Positions 26,742-35,598 of a DNA stretch of 64,000 nucleotides are shown piece after piece (the stretch's first letter is position 1; every line of letters starts with the position of its first letter). This DNA is from Tautonia sociabilis (GTDB taxonomy: Bacteria > Planctomycetota > Planctomycetia > Isosphaerales > Isosphaeraceae): NCBI RefSeq assembly GCF_003977685.1, contig NZ_RYZH01000003.1, positions 62,001-126,000 of the forward strand. Direction: 5' to 3'. A program made the position numbers and the translations under genes. The notes under the pieces are model-generated. The model had not been told where the DNA came from and searched no databases. It worked only from the letters and a program-made list of their open reading frames with translations.

Positions 26742-28535
26742 TCATCGGGACTCGCGGTCGTTGATCCACTGGCGGAGCGTGTTGGCGGGGATTCCCAGTT
26801 CCTTCTCGGCCGGGGACGGGCCGCCCAGCCAACTGACGGCGAAGCACCGCCAGAGGTCCTCCCAGAGGGGCAAGGGCAGGGGGGGACGGCCGGCCTGGGC
26901 GTGTCGGCTGGCCTGGATGGCGTCCCAGGCGAGGGGGAAGATCTCGTCGAAGAGGGCGTCGGCGGCGAGGCGAGCCTCCTCGGGGGGGAGGTCGGCCCCC
27001 TTGGCGAGGATCTTGGCCGCGAGGGCTCGGAGCCGGCGCTGCCAGTCGTTGGGGGCCGAGGCGGGCGAGGGCGGCGGGGCGGCGATCTTGCGATCGACCG
27101 GAGAGGCCGGGGGGGAGAGGGCGGCGGTCCGGTCGATCGGGGAGACGAACGGGGCCAGATGCTCCCAGCAGAGCAGATCGGCCTCGCGATAGTGGCGATA
27201 GACGGCGCGCTCGATGAGGTTGCGCAGCTCTCGACTGTTGCTCTCGTCGAACGGAAGCCCCCGGAGCCGGGAGACGGCGTCATCGTCCAGGGCGATGTCG
27301 GCCCCCAGCTCGGCGGAGAGGGTGCGGGTGAGCCACCTGGCCTGCGCCTCGATGTCGTCGGGTCGATCCCGGAGCGGGGGCACCGTCACGAGCAGCCGCT
27401 CCACCCGGGCGAGGAAGGCCACGGGAAGCTCCCCAGACTGTCGGCGCTCGCGCCAGGGGCCGGTTTCGACCGTCAGCACCACGGCGCACTCGGCCCGGCG
27501 GCGGACCTCCTCCTCGCCGAGCCGGCCGTATTCCCCGTCTTCCAGGAACGAGTGCAGGATGGCCGAGCAGGGGGCGGGAAGGCGGTGGACGTCGTCGAGC
27601 AGCAGCACCCCCTTGCCTGCGGCGGTGACGAGGCCGGGGCGGTCCTCGCGGGCGTCGGTGAAGGCGCCGCGCTTGTGGCCAAACAGGATGCTGCGGAGCA
27701 GGGTTTCGTTGGTCAATTCGCTGCAAGAGGCGACGACCAGCGGCGCGGATCGCCGGTCGGAGGCGGCGTGGAAGACTTCGGCCAGGCCGCGCTTGCCGGT
27801 CCCGCTTTCGCCGTCGATCAGCAGGCAGGGGAGCGGGCGTCGGGAGCGGGCCGAGGGGGGGGCGTCTCCGGAGCCGATGAGCCGAGCGAGGTCGAAGAGC
27901 TGGGCGAGAACCTCGCCGAAGGCGTCAGACTGGTAAACCAGGCCGCGGTCGCCGATCGCCGCGGCGAAGGCCCTCGCCGAGTGATCGGCCAGGTGGCGCT
28001 CGATGGCCCGAACAACCTGCTCGGCCAGGTCGTCGGCACCCTTCGGGCCGCCGGCCCCCTTGCGGATGAACCGGTCGGCGGGGAAGTCGTCGGGCCGGGG
28101 ATAGGCGGAGTAGAGCAGTCCCTGAACCTCAGGGTGGATGCGGGCCGCCTCGGCGACGAAGTACTGCCCGGCGCGCTGGCCGCCGGCGTCGTCGGAGAAG
28201 CGCTGGTCGGAAACGACGGCGGCGAACGGCTGCTGGTTCAGGAGCCGGCGGGCCAGGTCGAACGTCCCCCCTCGCTCCCGGACCAGATGCAGGTGAACCT
28301 CGAACGGAGGCCGGGCGGCATAGGACCTGACCCGATCGCTCTCGAAGCCGTGGGCCGAGACGCGGACCCGCACCGGCCCCCGGGCGTCGTCCCGGGAGGC
28401 TCCCCGGCGGAGGGCGGCGGCGACCTCCCGGCTCTGGGAGAGGCCGCGGCCCAGTTCCATGACGAACCCAGGGACGAGCGACTCGAGCACCCTTGGGTCG
28501 TCGTCCAGGATCATGACGTGGGGGATCCAGGGCAT
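26742..28535 (-). CDS. Sigma-54-type response regulator with atypical receiver and GAFTDA loop
   Basis: A 597-residue NtrC-like protein. The N-terminal receiver has the acidic pocket LDDDP (Asp11-13), a phospho-acceptor candidate Asp110 (AVVSDQRF) and Lys159 (RFIRKG). About 50 residues more than usual separate the pocket from Asp110. The AAA+ domain has Walker A GESGTGK at 242-248, the sigma-54 contact loop reads GAFTDA instead of GAFTGA, and Walker B is LLLDDVHRL. The R-finger region is followed by a Fis-like helix-turn-helix (AEKELGIPANTLRQWI). GAGG precedes the ATG at 28535. No partner histidine kinase is adjacent. It probably activates sigma-54 promoters, but the loop change leaves this open. 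Confidence 0.8.
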   Translation of the reverse strand: MPWIPHVMILDDDPRVLESLVPGFVMELGRGLSQSREVAAALRRGASRDDARGPVRVRVSAHGFESDRVRSYAARPPFEVHLHLVRERGGTFDLARRLLNQQPFAAVVSDQRFSDDAGGQRAGQYFVAEAARIHPEVQGLLYSAYPRPDDFPADRFIRKGAGGPKGADDLAEQVVRAIERHLADHSARAFAAAIGDRGLVYQSDAFGEVLAQLFDLARLIGSGDAPPSARSRRPLPCLLIDGESGTGKRGLAEVFHAASDRRSAPLVVASCSELTNETLLRSILFGHKRGAFTDAREDRPGLVTAAGKGVLLLDDVHRLPAPCSAILHSFLEDGEYGRLGEEEVRRRAECAVVLTVETGPWRERRQSGELPVAFLARVERLLVTVPPLRDRPDDIEAQARWLTRTLSAELGADIALDDDAVSRLRGLPFDESNSRELRNLIERAVYRHYREADLLCWEHLAPFVSPIDRTAALSPPASPVDRKIAAPPPSPASAPNDWQRRLRALAAKILAKGADLPPEEARLAADALFDEIFPLAWDAIQASRHAQAGRPPLPLPLWEDLWRCFAVSWLGGPSPAEKELGIPANTLRQWINDRESR

Positions 28536-28576
28536 CGTCGGAGCCTCGACGGGGGAGGGGACGCCGTCCCACTCTA

Positions 28577-29050
28577 TCAAACCGGCGGAGGCCCCGGCGA
28601 CGGCTCCCCCGTCCCGTCCAGCTCGAAGGGGGGCAGCTCGTTTCGGCCCGCCTCGATAGTGACGGTCAGCCCCGAGGTGTCGGAATTCCGCGCCTTCTCG
28701 TAGACCGGATCGGGCCCCTCCTCCCAGGTGATCTGGAGGGAGATCCCCTCGTCGAAGTCGGCGGGGGGGAGGATGGCGACCTTGTACGGGCCGGCCGGGG
28801 CGCCGTCCCCCTCGCCGTAGTTGGAGAGGGTGAAGGTGCCTTCGTCCTTGACGGCAACGCTGGGGGGGGCGGCATCGTCGTCGTCCTCGAACCGCGGGTG
28901 AAGGACGACATCGGCGCCGACGGCCGGCTGGCCCCGGAGCAGGACCGAGCCGGTCGTCCGGTAGGTCGGCAACTGGCCTTCCGGGGGCCCGCACGAGGAG
29001 GGGAGCAGCATCGGGAGGACGACTCCGAGGGCGAGGAGGATGCGTTTCAT
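28577..29050 (-). CDS. Lipoprotein with carboxypeptidase-regulatory-like fold
   Basis: A 157-residue exported protein. The signal peptide ends in a lipobox-like LPSSC-G, so Cys20 would be lipidated and the protein anchored to a membrane. The rest resembles the small transthyretin-like (carboxypeptidase regulatory) beta-sandwich proteins common in planctomycetes: GSVLLRGQPAVGADVVLHP, then GTFTLSNYGEGDGAPAGPYK and a final beta strand LTVTIEAGRNELPPF. Such genes often sit next to DUF1559 genes, as here with the decayed copy immediately upstream. Role unknown. Confidence 0.7.
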   Translation of the reverse strand: MKRILLALGVVLPMLLPSSCGPPEGQLPTYRTTGSVLLRGQPAVGADVVLHPRFEDDDDAAPPSVAVKDEGTFTLSNYGEGDGAPAGPYKVAILPPADFDEGISLQITWEEGPDPVYEKARNSDTSGLTVTIEAGRNELPPFELDGTGEPSPGPPPV

Positions 29051-29097
29051 CGTTTGGGAGGAGAATCGGGGATGCAGCGGGGGTCGGGCCTGATCGG

Positions 29098-29140
29098 CCG
29101 GCCCCCGCCCGGGGCGTTCGTCCCGGCCGGCGGGGGCCGG
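29098..29140 (-). terminator. Large GC hairpin after the DUF1559 pseudogene
   Basis: CCGGCCCCCGCC at 29098-29109 pairs with GGCGGGGGCCGG at 29129-29140, and the loop adds a short CGGG/CCCG inner stem. It starts 4 nt after the pseudogene stop on the minus strand, ahead of the lipoprotein gene. No T run follows. A terminator or processing site is plausible. Confidence 0.4.
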
Positions 29141-29143
29141 GCC

Positions 29144-30207
29144 TCAGTACTGGTCGGCGGAGATGACCTCGCCGCCATTGAATGAGTGGAGGCGGGCGAA
29201 GTCCCGCATGCTCATCGTCTCCTTGATGAAGTGGACCGAGCCGTCGGCGAACAGCTTGTGGGCGCCTCCAGGGTGGAAGCTGTAGTCCTCGTTGTCGTTA
29301 TTGCAGTTGGTGTGGCAGCTTCGGTCGTCGGAGGTGCCGTGGGTGTAGTACTCCGACTCGTAGTCGGCCCAGCCGGCGCCCTCGGGCTTGCGGTCCGGGT
29401 CGGCGACCGCGACGTTCTTGCCGCGAACCCAGAGCTCAGGGCGGCCGGCGTCCTCGGAGATAAGGAAGGTGTGGGAGAGGCCGTCCCGGACCTCGGAGAT
29501 CCGCCTCGGTTTGTTCAGGAACATGATCCCCTGGATGTCGCCGTAAGTGGGCGGCCCCCAGGTCCCCGGGGGGGGCGGCGAAACCAGCCTGCCAGACGCT
29601 CCGGGAGATGCCGTCGTTGACCGAGTAGTCGGAGACGGCGGCGTGCCAGCCATCGATCCGCTGGTTGGTCAGCAGGTTGGTGTGGTGGCCGTCCGTCTGG
29701 ATCGTCTCCGAGCGGGCCGAGGAGGGGCAGAGGAAGGCGTGGATCACGGTGGTGATCGCGGTGTGATTGCCGTGGTTGATCCCCTGGCCGGCCTGACCCA
29801 CCGAGCTCAGACCGAGGTTGAAGGCGTTGAACGTCTGCTGCCGCTCCAGGAGCGGGAGGATGAACGGCGTCTAGGAGTGGACGAGCCCGTTCGAGACGGA
29901 ACCCTGCTGCATCCAGGAGGCCCCGAACCCCAGCGGGAGCTCGTAGAGCTGCGCCGGGTGCAAGGCCGCCCGGGTCGGCTCGTCGAGGAAATTCGTGGGA
30001 ATGGCGATCGACGGCGGGAAATACCCGTTGACGTCGTGGAACCCGTGCAGCGCGAGGCCGATCTGCTTCAGGTTGTTCTGACACTGGGCGCGGCGGGCCG
30101 CCTCTCGGGCGATCTGATCGGACGGCAGGGGCAGGGCGATGAGGACCCCGATGATGGCGATCACCACGAGCAATTCGATCAGGGTGAAGGCCTCACGGCG
30201 GCCTCAA
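29144..30207 (-). pseudogene. DUF1559 (type II pseudopilin-like) gene with several lesions
   Basis: Translating across frames gives a recognisable DUF1559 protein: [19 protein letters not shown] at the start, [24 protein letters not shown], and the family end HPGGAHKLFADGSVHFI then FNGGEVISADQY. Four lesions are visible. The expected ATG is TTG at 30205-30207. One extra C follows within the first codons. A Trp-to-stop TAG is at 29871-29873. A frame change occurs at a run of eight G at 29568-29575. The LLLPAVQSAREAARR region is also altered to [15 protein letters not shown]. The homopolymer shift alone could be a sequencing error, but the combination indicates decay. Confidence 0.8.
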
Positions 30208-30467
30208 GATCGAGATGATGGCAAGATCATCAATGGTTGTGCCCTCGCATTGGCATGGTCAATGGAGGGCTGTGGGGATGGAGTGCCCCATGACCGTACC
30301 GGAAACCGATGAATCGGCGACGCAGAAACCGAGAAACCCAGAGAAACCCGCGCCGATCGCGCCGAGGAGGGGAAGGGCTCTTGAATTGGCCGATCCGGGT
30401 GCTACCATCCGGGCATCGATCGACGGCCGGCGGCGAGGGGGCCGGGCCGTCCCGGCGGGGGGCCGCC

Positions 30468-32000
30468 ATGCTCGCCAAGCTCGATTCGTACACGCTGATC
30501 GGGATCGATGCGGAGCCGGTCGAGGTTGAGGTCGATGTTTCGGCCTCGCCGGTGCCGAAGACTGTTCTCGTCGGTCTGGCGGAAGCGGCGGTGCGGGAGA
30601 GCACGCACCGGGTCGAGCGGGCGCTGGTGAACTCGGGATACCGGCGGCCGTCTGATCGGGTCGTGATCAACCTGGCTCCCGCCGACCTGAAAAAAGACGC
30701 CGGCGGCTTCGACCTACCGATCGCGCTGGGCCTGCTGCTGGGCAGCGGTCAGGTGGCGCTGGAGCGCCCGGGCGCCTTCGCGGTGGTGGGAGAGCTGGCG
30801 CTGACGGGAGAAACCCGACCGATCAAGGGGGCCCTGGCGATGGCCCTCCGTGCCCGGGCCGAGGGGAAGCAAGGGCTGCTGGTCCCCTCCGCCAACGCGG
30901 CCGAGGCGGCCGTGGTTGACGGGCTGGACGTCTACCCGATCGGCAGTCTGGCCGAGGCCGTCGGCTTCCTCTCCGGCGCGCTCGATGCCGAGCCGACGGC
31001 CGTCGATGTGGACGAGGTCTTCCGCCGCCTCGCCCATTACGAAGAAGACTTCTCCGACGTGAAGGGGCAGGACGCCGCCAAGCGGGCGCTGCTGATCGCC
31101 GCCGCCGGGGCTCACAACCTGCTCATGATCGGGCCGCCGGGGACGGGCAAGACGCTGCTCGCCCGCCGCTTGCCGACGATCATGCCGCCGCTCACCCCGG
31201 CCGAAAGCCTGGAGACGACCCGCATTTACAGCGCGATGGGTCTGCTCGGCCGCCAGCCGCTGCTGGGGGTCCGTCCGTTCCGATCGCCGCATCACTCGGT
31301 CAGTGACGCCGGCCTGGTGGGCGGCGGGAGCACCCCCCAGCCGGGGGAGATCAGCCTGTCGCACAAGGGGGTCCTGTTCCTGGACGAGTTGCCGGAGTTC
31401 AACCGCAAGACGCTGGAGGTGCTGCGCCAGCCGCTCGAGGAAGGGCGGGTGACGATCAGCCGGGCCCTGCGGAGCGTGACCTTCCCGGCCGACTTCGTCC
31501 TGGTGGCGGCCATGAACCCGTGCCCCTGCGGCTATCGGGGGGACCCGAGGAAGGCCTGCAGTTGCTCGCCGCCTCAGGTGGAGCGGTATCTGGGGAAGAT
31601 CAGCGGCCCGCTGCTGGACCGGATCGACCTGCACATCCACGTCCCCGCGGTGCCGTTCGCCCAGTTGGCCGAGGCGCCCCCCGGCCCGACCTCGGCCGAG
31701 TTCCTGGAGCAGGTGCTCGCGGCCCGAGCCCGCCAGGCCGAGCGCTTCGGCGGCGGTCCGCCGGGGGTCAACGGCCGGATGACCCCGAGGCAGGTCCGGC
31801 AGCACTGCGCCTTGAAGCCGGAGTCGTCCGCCTTGCTCAAGGGGGCGATGGAGGAGCTCGGCCTCTCGGCCCGGGCCCACGACAAGGTCCTCCGCGTGGC
31901 CCGGACCCTGGCCGACCTGGAGGGGACCGCCACCATCGAGCCGCAGCACGTGGCCGAGGCGGTCGGCTACCGGTCGTTGGACCGGAGCGTCTGGGCCTGA
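30468..32000 (+). CDS. YifB/ComM-family Mg-chelatase-like AAA+ ATPase
   Basis: A 510-residue protein of the ComM/YifB family; ComM is a hexameric helicase promoting branch migration during natural transformation in Vibrio. The N-terminal Lon-like S5 fold (PKTVLVGLAEAAVREST, PADLKKDAGGFDLPIALG) is followed by an AAA+ domain with Walker A GPPGTGKT at 222-229, Walker B LFLDELPEF, the MNPCPCGYRGDP cysteine segment and arginine-finger region LLDRIDLHIHVPAV. The C-terminal helical Mg-chelatase domain (SARAHDKVLRVARTLADLEG) is complete. The ATG at 30468 follows a G-rich Shine-Dalgarno and is where similarity begins. Confidence 0.93.
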   Translation: MLAKLDSYTLIGIDAEPVEVEVDVSASPVPKTVLVGLAEAAVRESTHRVERALVNSGYRRPSDRVVINLAPADLKKDAGGFDLPIALGLLLGSGQVALERPGAFAVVGELALTGETRPIKGALAMALRARAEGKQGLLVPSANAAEAAVVDGLDVYPIGSLAEAVGFLSGALDAEPTAVDVDEVFRRLAHYEEDFSDVKGQDAAKRALLIAAAGAHNLLMIGPPGTGKTLLARRLPTIMPPLTPAESLETTRIYSAMGLLGRQPLLGVRPFRSPHHSVSDAGLVGGGSTPQPGEISLSHKGVLFLDELPEFNRKTLEVLRQPLEEGRVTISRALRSVTFPADFVLVAAMNPCPCGYRGDPRKACSCSPPQVERYLGKISGPLLDRIDLHIHVPAVPFAQLAEAPPGPTSAEFLEQVLAARARQAERFGGGPPGVNGRMTPRQVRQHCALKPESSALLKGAMEELGLSARAHDKVLRVARTLADLEGTATIEPQHVAEAVGYRSLDRSVWA

Positions 32001-32184
32001 CCGGCGGACGTCTTCGGCGGCCGTCGCCATCAGGCATCACGACGGGACGGACCTTCAATGGCGGGGCGTTCCCCCGTGGGGTTACAATCAAGACCGATCG
32101 GGAGTCCGGAGCGACGCCCCCGTCCGGGCCGAGTTCACCTCTCAGTCCAATCATCGTGGGCGCGAAGGGCGCGAGCGGAGCGAG

Positions 32185-33096
32185 ATGCCTCAGATCCTGC
32201 TACACATCGGGATGCACAAGACGGGGACCACCTCCCTCCAGACCTTTCTCGCCTCGAACCGGGCCCACCTCGCCGAGCTCGGGATCCTCTACCCCGGCAC
32301 GGTCGGCCAGCATTGCGACCTCCCCCAATCGGTTCGGGCGTTGCACGGCCAGCCCCGCAAGGACCCCGCCTGCTGGGACGAGATCCTCCAGGAAATCTCC
32401 CGGAGCGGGGCGAGGCTCGCCGTCATCAGCTCCGAGGACTTCAGCCTCCTGGGACCCGAGGACGTCCCTCGCGTCCGGGAGCTCCTTGGGGACGAGCCCG
32501 TCGACGTGGTCGTCTACCTCCGGAACCCGTTCGACTTCATCGCCTCGCAGTACAAACACCGCATCCGGCACCAGCGATATCCGGGGACCTTTCGAGAGCT
32601 GGTCGAGCGGGAATCGTTCCTCTGCAACTACTTGAGGATTGTCCAGACCTGGGCGGCGGTCTTCGGTCGGGATCGTGTCCAGATCCGACTCTTCGACAAG
32701 GTGAAAGGGAACCCAAGACTCTATCACGATTTCATGGATCTGATTGGCCTCTCTCCTGAGTGCTTCCACGGCGCTTTCCCCGCTTCGACCAATGTTGCCC
32801 CCCCCATCGAGACGATGTCCCGCATCCACGCGCTGAATCGACTCGAACGTTCGAGGCTCTGGCGGTTGGTACCGGGTCGCTATCGGGGCCGGATCCGGCA
32901 ATCCTTGACGGAAGGGGCCTCGGTTGGCCTCCTCGTCGCCGATCTGGCTCGCTCCTGCTTCGGCGGCGAGGGCAGCCCGGGCGAGGAGGACCGCCACTGG
33001 TTCGCCGGCCACGTCTCAGGGTGGAACGAGCCGCTCGTGCCGGACTGGGTGGGCGAAGACGACTACCGTTCCTACCTGGCTGTCAAGCCGAGCTAG
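32185..33096 (+). CDS. Sulfotransferase-family protein
   Basis: A 303-residue predicted PAPS-dependent sulfotransferase. The 5'-phosphosulfate loop is HIGMHKTGTTSLQ at the N-terminus and the 3'-phosphate element is VVYLRNPFDFIASQYKH, with the usual spacing. The C-terminal part is variable. The acceptor is unknown; planctomycetes use such enzymes for sulfated polysaccharides or lipids (inference). GGAGCGAG precedes the ATG. It stands alone; the same frame continues after its TAG stop into a gene remnant described separately. Confidence 0.8.
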   Translation: MPQILLHIGMHKTGTTSLQTFLASNRAHLAELGILYPGTVGQHCDLPQSVRALHGQPRKDPACWDEILQEISRSGARLAVISSEDFSLLGPEDVPRVRELLGDEPVDVVVYLRNPFDFIASQYKHRIRHQRYPGTFRELVERESFLCNYLRIVQTWAAVFGRDRVQIRLFDKVKGNPRLYHDFMDLIGLSPECFHGAFPASTNVAPPIETMSRIHALNRLERSRLWRLVPGRYRGRIRQSLTEGASVGLLVADLARSCFGGEGSPGEEDRHWFAGHVSGWNEPLVPDWVGEDDYRSYLAVKPS

Positions 33097-33252
33097 GCCC
33101 GGCTGGCGGTCGACCCGGGGCGAGCGGCCGCGATGGTGGCGCCCCTGGAAGCGAACCGGATCGCCCCGGGGCCGGATCTGGTTGAGCTGGCCGCCTGGTC
33201 GCTGGTTGCCTCGGCCGTCCTGAACCTGGACGAGGCGATGACCCGGGATTGA
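33097..33252 (+). pseudogene. Fragment resembling a DUF1553 C-terminus; remainder to 33548 empty
   Basis: Directly after the sulfotransferase stop and in the same frame, about 51 codons read on to a TGA at 33250-33252. The end, PDLVELAAWSLVASAVLNLD followed by EAMTRD, resembles the C-terminal helix of PSCyt1/DUF1553 proteins. No start codon with a Shine-Dalgarno and no upstream portion is present, so it looks like the tail of a deleted gene. From 33253 to 33548 I see no gene or clear regulatory element. Confidence 0.4.
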
Positions 33253-33548
33253 GCGGGCTCCTCCCGCCGGCCGACGACGCCCATCGAGCGGAACCCGAGG
33301 CGACGCGATGCTCCCGATCGACCAGGATCGACGACTCCTGATCCATCCGCCTTCTCTTGTTCCAGCGGGCCGGCCACCTCGCGGCGCGGCCGCCCAACCC
33401 CGCGGCACCGATCCCCCGAGGGCTGGCGGACCAGCCCCTTGAGCCCGGCACCTCTCCGCCTACCATTCGGTGAAGCCGGCTCCGATCGGGGTGGGAAACG
33501 ACACATCCGTCCGCTCGACCGCGACGAGGCCTTGGGAGCGACTTTTTG

Positions 33549-34115
33549 ATGATCGATTGGGAACGTGCCTTCGACGGGGCCCTCTCCTACGACGACTTCC
33601 TCGACCGGTACGGCTCGGAAGCCGAACGAGCCAAGTGGCGGAGGGTCCACGATCGGGTGGCGCTGACTGGCCCGCAACGAGAGCTCATCGGCGGCTTCGT
33701 CCGGCGGATGCCCGTCCTCTGTCTGGCCGGCACTTGGTGTGGCGACTGCGTCACTCAAGGCCCGATCCTCGACCACATCGCCCGGGCCAACCCCCGGTCC
33801 ATCGGCCTCCGCTTCCTCGACCGCGACGCCCTGCCCGAGCTGAGCGACGCCCTTCGTATCAACGGGGGCCGCCGCGTGCCCACCGTCGTCTTCCTCAGCG
33901 AGGATTTCTTCGAGGTCTGCCGATTCGGCGACCGCACCCTCTCCCGATACCGAGCCCTCGCGGCCTCCCAGCTCGGCCTCACGTGCCCGACCGGGTTGGT
34001 CCCGCCCGCCGAAGCGGAGCTCGCGACCGCCACCGCCGAGTGGGTCGAACAGTTCGAAAGGGCCCAGCTCATCCTCCGCCTTTCCGGCCGCCTCCGCGAA
34101 AAGCACGGCGACTGA
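33549..34115 (+). CDS. Thioredoxin-like protein with CGDC motif
   Basis: A 188-residue soluble protein of the thioredoxin superfamily. The redox motif is WCGDC in LCLAGTWCGDCVTQGP, followed by an RFLDRDALPELSDAL strand/helix and a GGRRVPTVVFLSEDF cis-Pro region. About 50 residues precede the fold and a helical tail follows. There is no signal peptide, so it should be cytoplasmic, where it could reduce disulfides; the partner is unknown. GGGAG lies 10 nt upstream of the ATG at 33549; a TTG three bases earlier is an alternative start. Confidence 0.8.
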   Translation: MIDWERAFDGALSYDDFLDRYGSEAERAKWRRVHDRVALTGPQRELIGGFVRRMPVLCLAGTWCGDCVTQGPILDHIARANPRSIGLRFLDRDALPELSDALRINGGRRVPTVVFLSEDFFEVCRFGDRTLSRYRALAASQLGLTCPTGLVPPAEAELATATAEWVEQFERAQLILRLSGRLREKHGD

Positions 34116-34212
34116 CGGATCCCCTTCCCCCGTCTTTTCCCCCCCTCGTTGTGGCATCCGCACCGTCCGGAGGACCGCCCATCTCAGGCTCGATCGGCCG
34201 CTCTCCTGCGTT

Positions 34213-34241
34213 TTGACACGATGGATGGGGCGAGTTAGCCT
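34213..34241 (+). promoter_or_regulatory. Candidate promoter of the coiled-coil gene
   Basis: An exact TTGACA at 34213-34218 is followed after 17 bp by TAGCCT at 34236-34241, a weak -10. The start codon at 34321 is about 75 nt downstream. Confidence 0.45.
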
Positions 34242-34320
34242 GATTTGATCGTGGATCGCGGCGCGGGGACGGGCCGAGGGGAGGGGGCAGGGATCGGCTC
34301 GTTGACTCGGGGCCAAACGC

Positions 34321-35598
34321 ATGTCGACGACGACCCATGTTCAGATGACTTGCCCGGGGTGCGAACGCCTGCTCCGGATCCGGCGGGAGTACGCGGGCCG
34401 CCGGGTTCAGTGCAAGTATTGCGAGGCGACGATCGACCTTCCCGGTGAGCCGTCGCCTTCACCTTCGCGGTCCACGAGCCCGACGATGGCCGAAGGGGCG
34501 TCGATGTACGAGATCCCGCTCCCGGATCGCTTCCCCGGACTGGGAGCGGCCGAGGGCGGCCAGTCCGGGGTCCTATCGGACGAAACGGTCTCGCTCCGGG
34601 AGGAGCTGAAGGAGGCGAAGGCACGACTGGCCGAGGCCGAGGCGGAGCGGGGTCGGCGACGCGAGGAGGCGGATCGCTTGGCCCGGGAGCGTGAGGAGGC
34701 CGACCGGCAGGCGGCGAGGAGCCTTCGCGAGCGGGAGGAGGAGCGGGACCGGGCGGTCGCCGAGCGGGACCGAGCGGTCGCCGAGCGGGACCGGGTCGCC
34801 CGGGAGCTCGAAGCGATCCGAGCGGGGGCAGCCGACGACCGTCAGCGGCTGGAGGCCGAACGCGATGCGCTCCGGGCCGATTGGGAGGCCGATCGCGGCC
34901 GGTGGGCCGCCGAACGCGACGCCCTCCAAGCCGATCGGGAGCGGGCCGAGTCCGAGCATGCGGCGGCGATCGAGGCCCTGCGCGCCGAGTCGGATCGGGA
35001 GCGGAGGGTGTCTCGCTCGAAAATCGACGCGATCGGCGCCGAACTGGACGCCGCCCGGCGGGACCGGGACGAGGCGGTCTCCGCCGGGGCGGAACTCTCG
35101 CGTCGACTCGACCACCTCGAGACCTTTGCCGCGGCGCTGGAGCGCAACCGGGCCGAGGCCGAGGCCCACTACCAACGCGAGGTCGACCGCCTGGCCGGAG
35201 AGTTGGAGGCCTCGCTCCGCAGGGGGGAAGCCGAGGCGGCTCGGGCAACCGAACTGGGCCGGGAACTCGATCGGATAAGCTCCGAGCGAGACGCGATCGC
35301 TGCCGAGCTGGCCGCGACGCGAGCGGATCTGGAGCGGGTGAGCACGCAGGCCAAGGCCACCGAGGAGTCGTTGCGGGCCGAGCTGGCCGGCGCCAGGAAG
35401 GAAGTCGCCGACGAACGGGGGCGTTCCGACGCCCTGCTCGGCGAGATCAAGACGCTGGCCTCGGCCCGGGATGCGACAACGAAGGATCTTGACGAAGCCG
35501 GCTCGAAGATCGCCGACCTGGAACGTCGGCTGGAAGAGGCTCATCGGGCCGGCTACCAGATGCGGGCGCTGCTCCGTCGCCTGGGACTGCCCTTCTAA
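34321..35598 (+). CDS. Zinc-ribbon / long coiled-coil protein
   Basis: A 425-residue protein with no signal peptide. The N-terminus is a short zinc ribbon: TCPGCERLL and CKYCEATIDLPG give two CXXC knuckles 17 residues apart. After a Ser/Pro-rich linker, residues about 90-410 are almost continuous heptad-like coiled coil, rich in Glu, Arg and Ala, with repeated RDRAVAE units. The last residues (RALLRRLGLPF) form a distinct hydrophobic end. It could be a structural or scaffold protein; no function is recognised. The gene stands alone with its own candidate promoter. Confidence 0.7.
   Translation: MSTTTHVQMTCPGCERLLRIRREYAGRRVQCKYCEATIDLPGEPSPSPSRSTSPTMAEGASMYEIPLPDRFPGLGAAEGGQSGVLSDETVSLREELKEAKARLAEAEAERGRRREEADRLAREREEADRQAARSLREREEERDRAVAERDRAVAERDRVARELEAIRAGAADDRQRLEAERDALRADWEADRGRWAAERDALQADRERAESEHAAAIEALRAESDRERRVSRSKIDAIGAELDAARRDRDEAVSAGAELSRRLDHLETFAAALERNRAEAEAHYQREVDRLAGELEASLRRGEAEAARATELGRELDRISSERDAIAAELAATRADLERVSTQAKATEESLRAELAGARKEVADERGRSDALLGEIKTLASARDATTKDLDEAGSKIADLERRLEEAHRAGYQMRALLRRLGLPF
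34741..34794 (+). repeat. 21-bp tandem repeat inside the coiled-coil gene
   Basis: The unit GAGCGGGACCGGGCGGTCGC plus a final C occurs at 34741-34761 and, with one mismatch, at 34762-34782; a third partial copy begins at 34783. Each unit adds seven codons (ERDRAVA), one heptad of the coiled coil. Repeat-number change would lengthen or shorten the rod in frame. Confidence 0.75.

Noticed and set aside
29568..29575. DUF1559 frameshift as a pure sequencing error
   Set aside because: The eight-G run is error-prone, but the independent nonsense codon, lost ATG and early insertion would remain, so decay is the better explanation.
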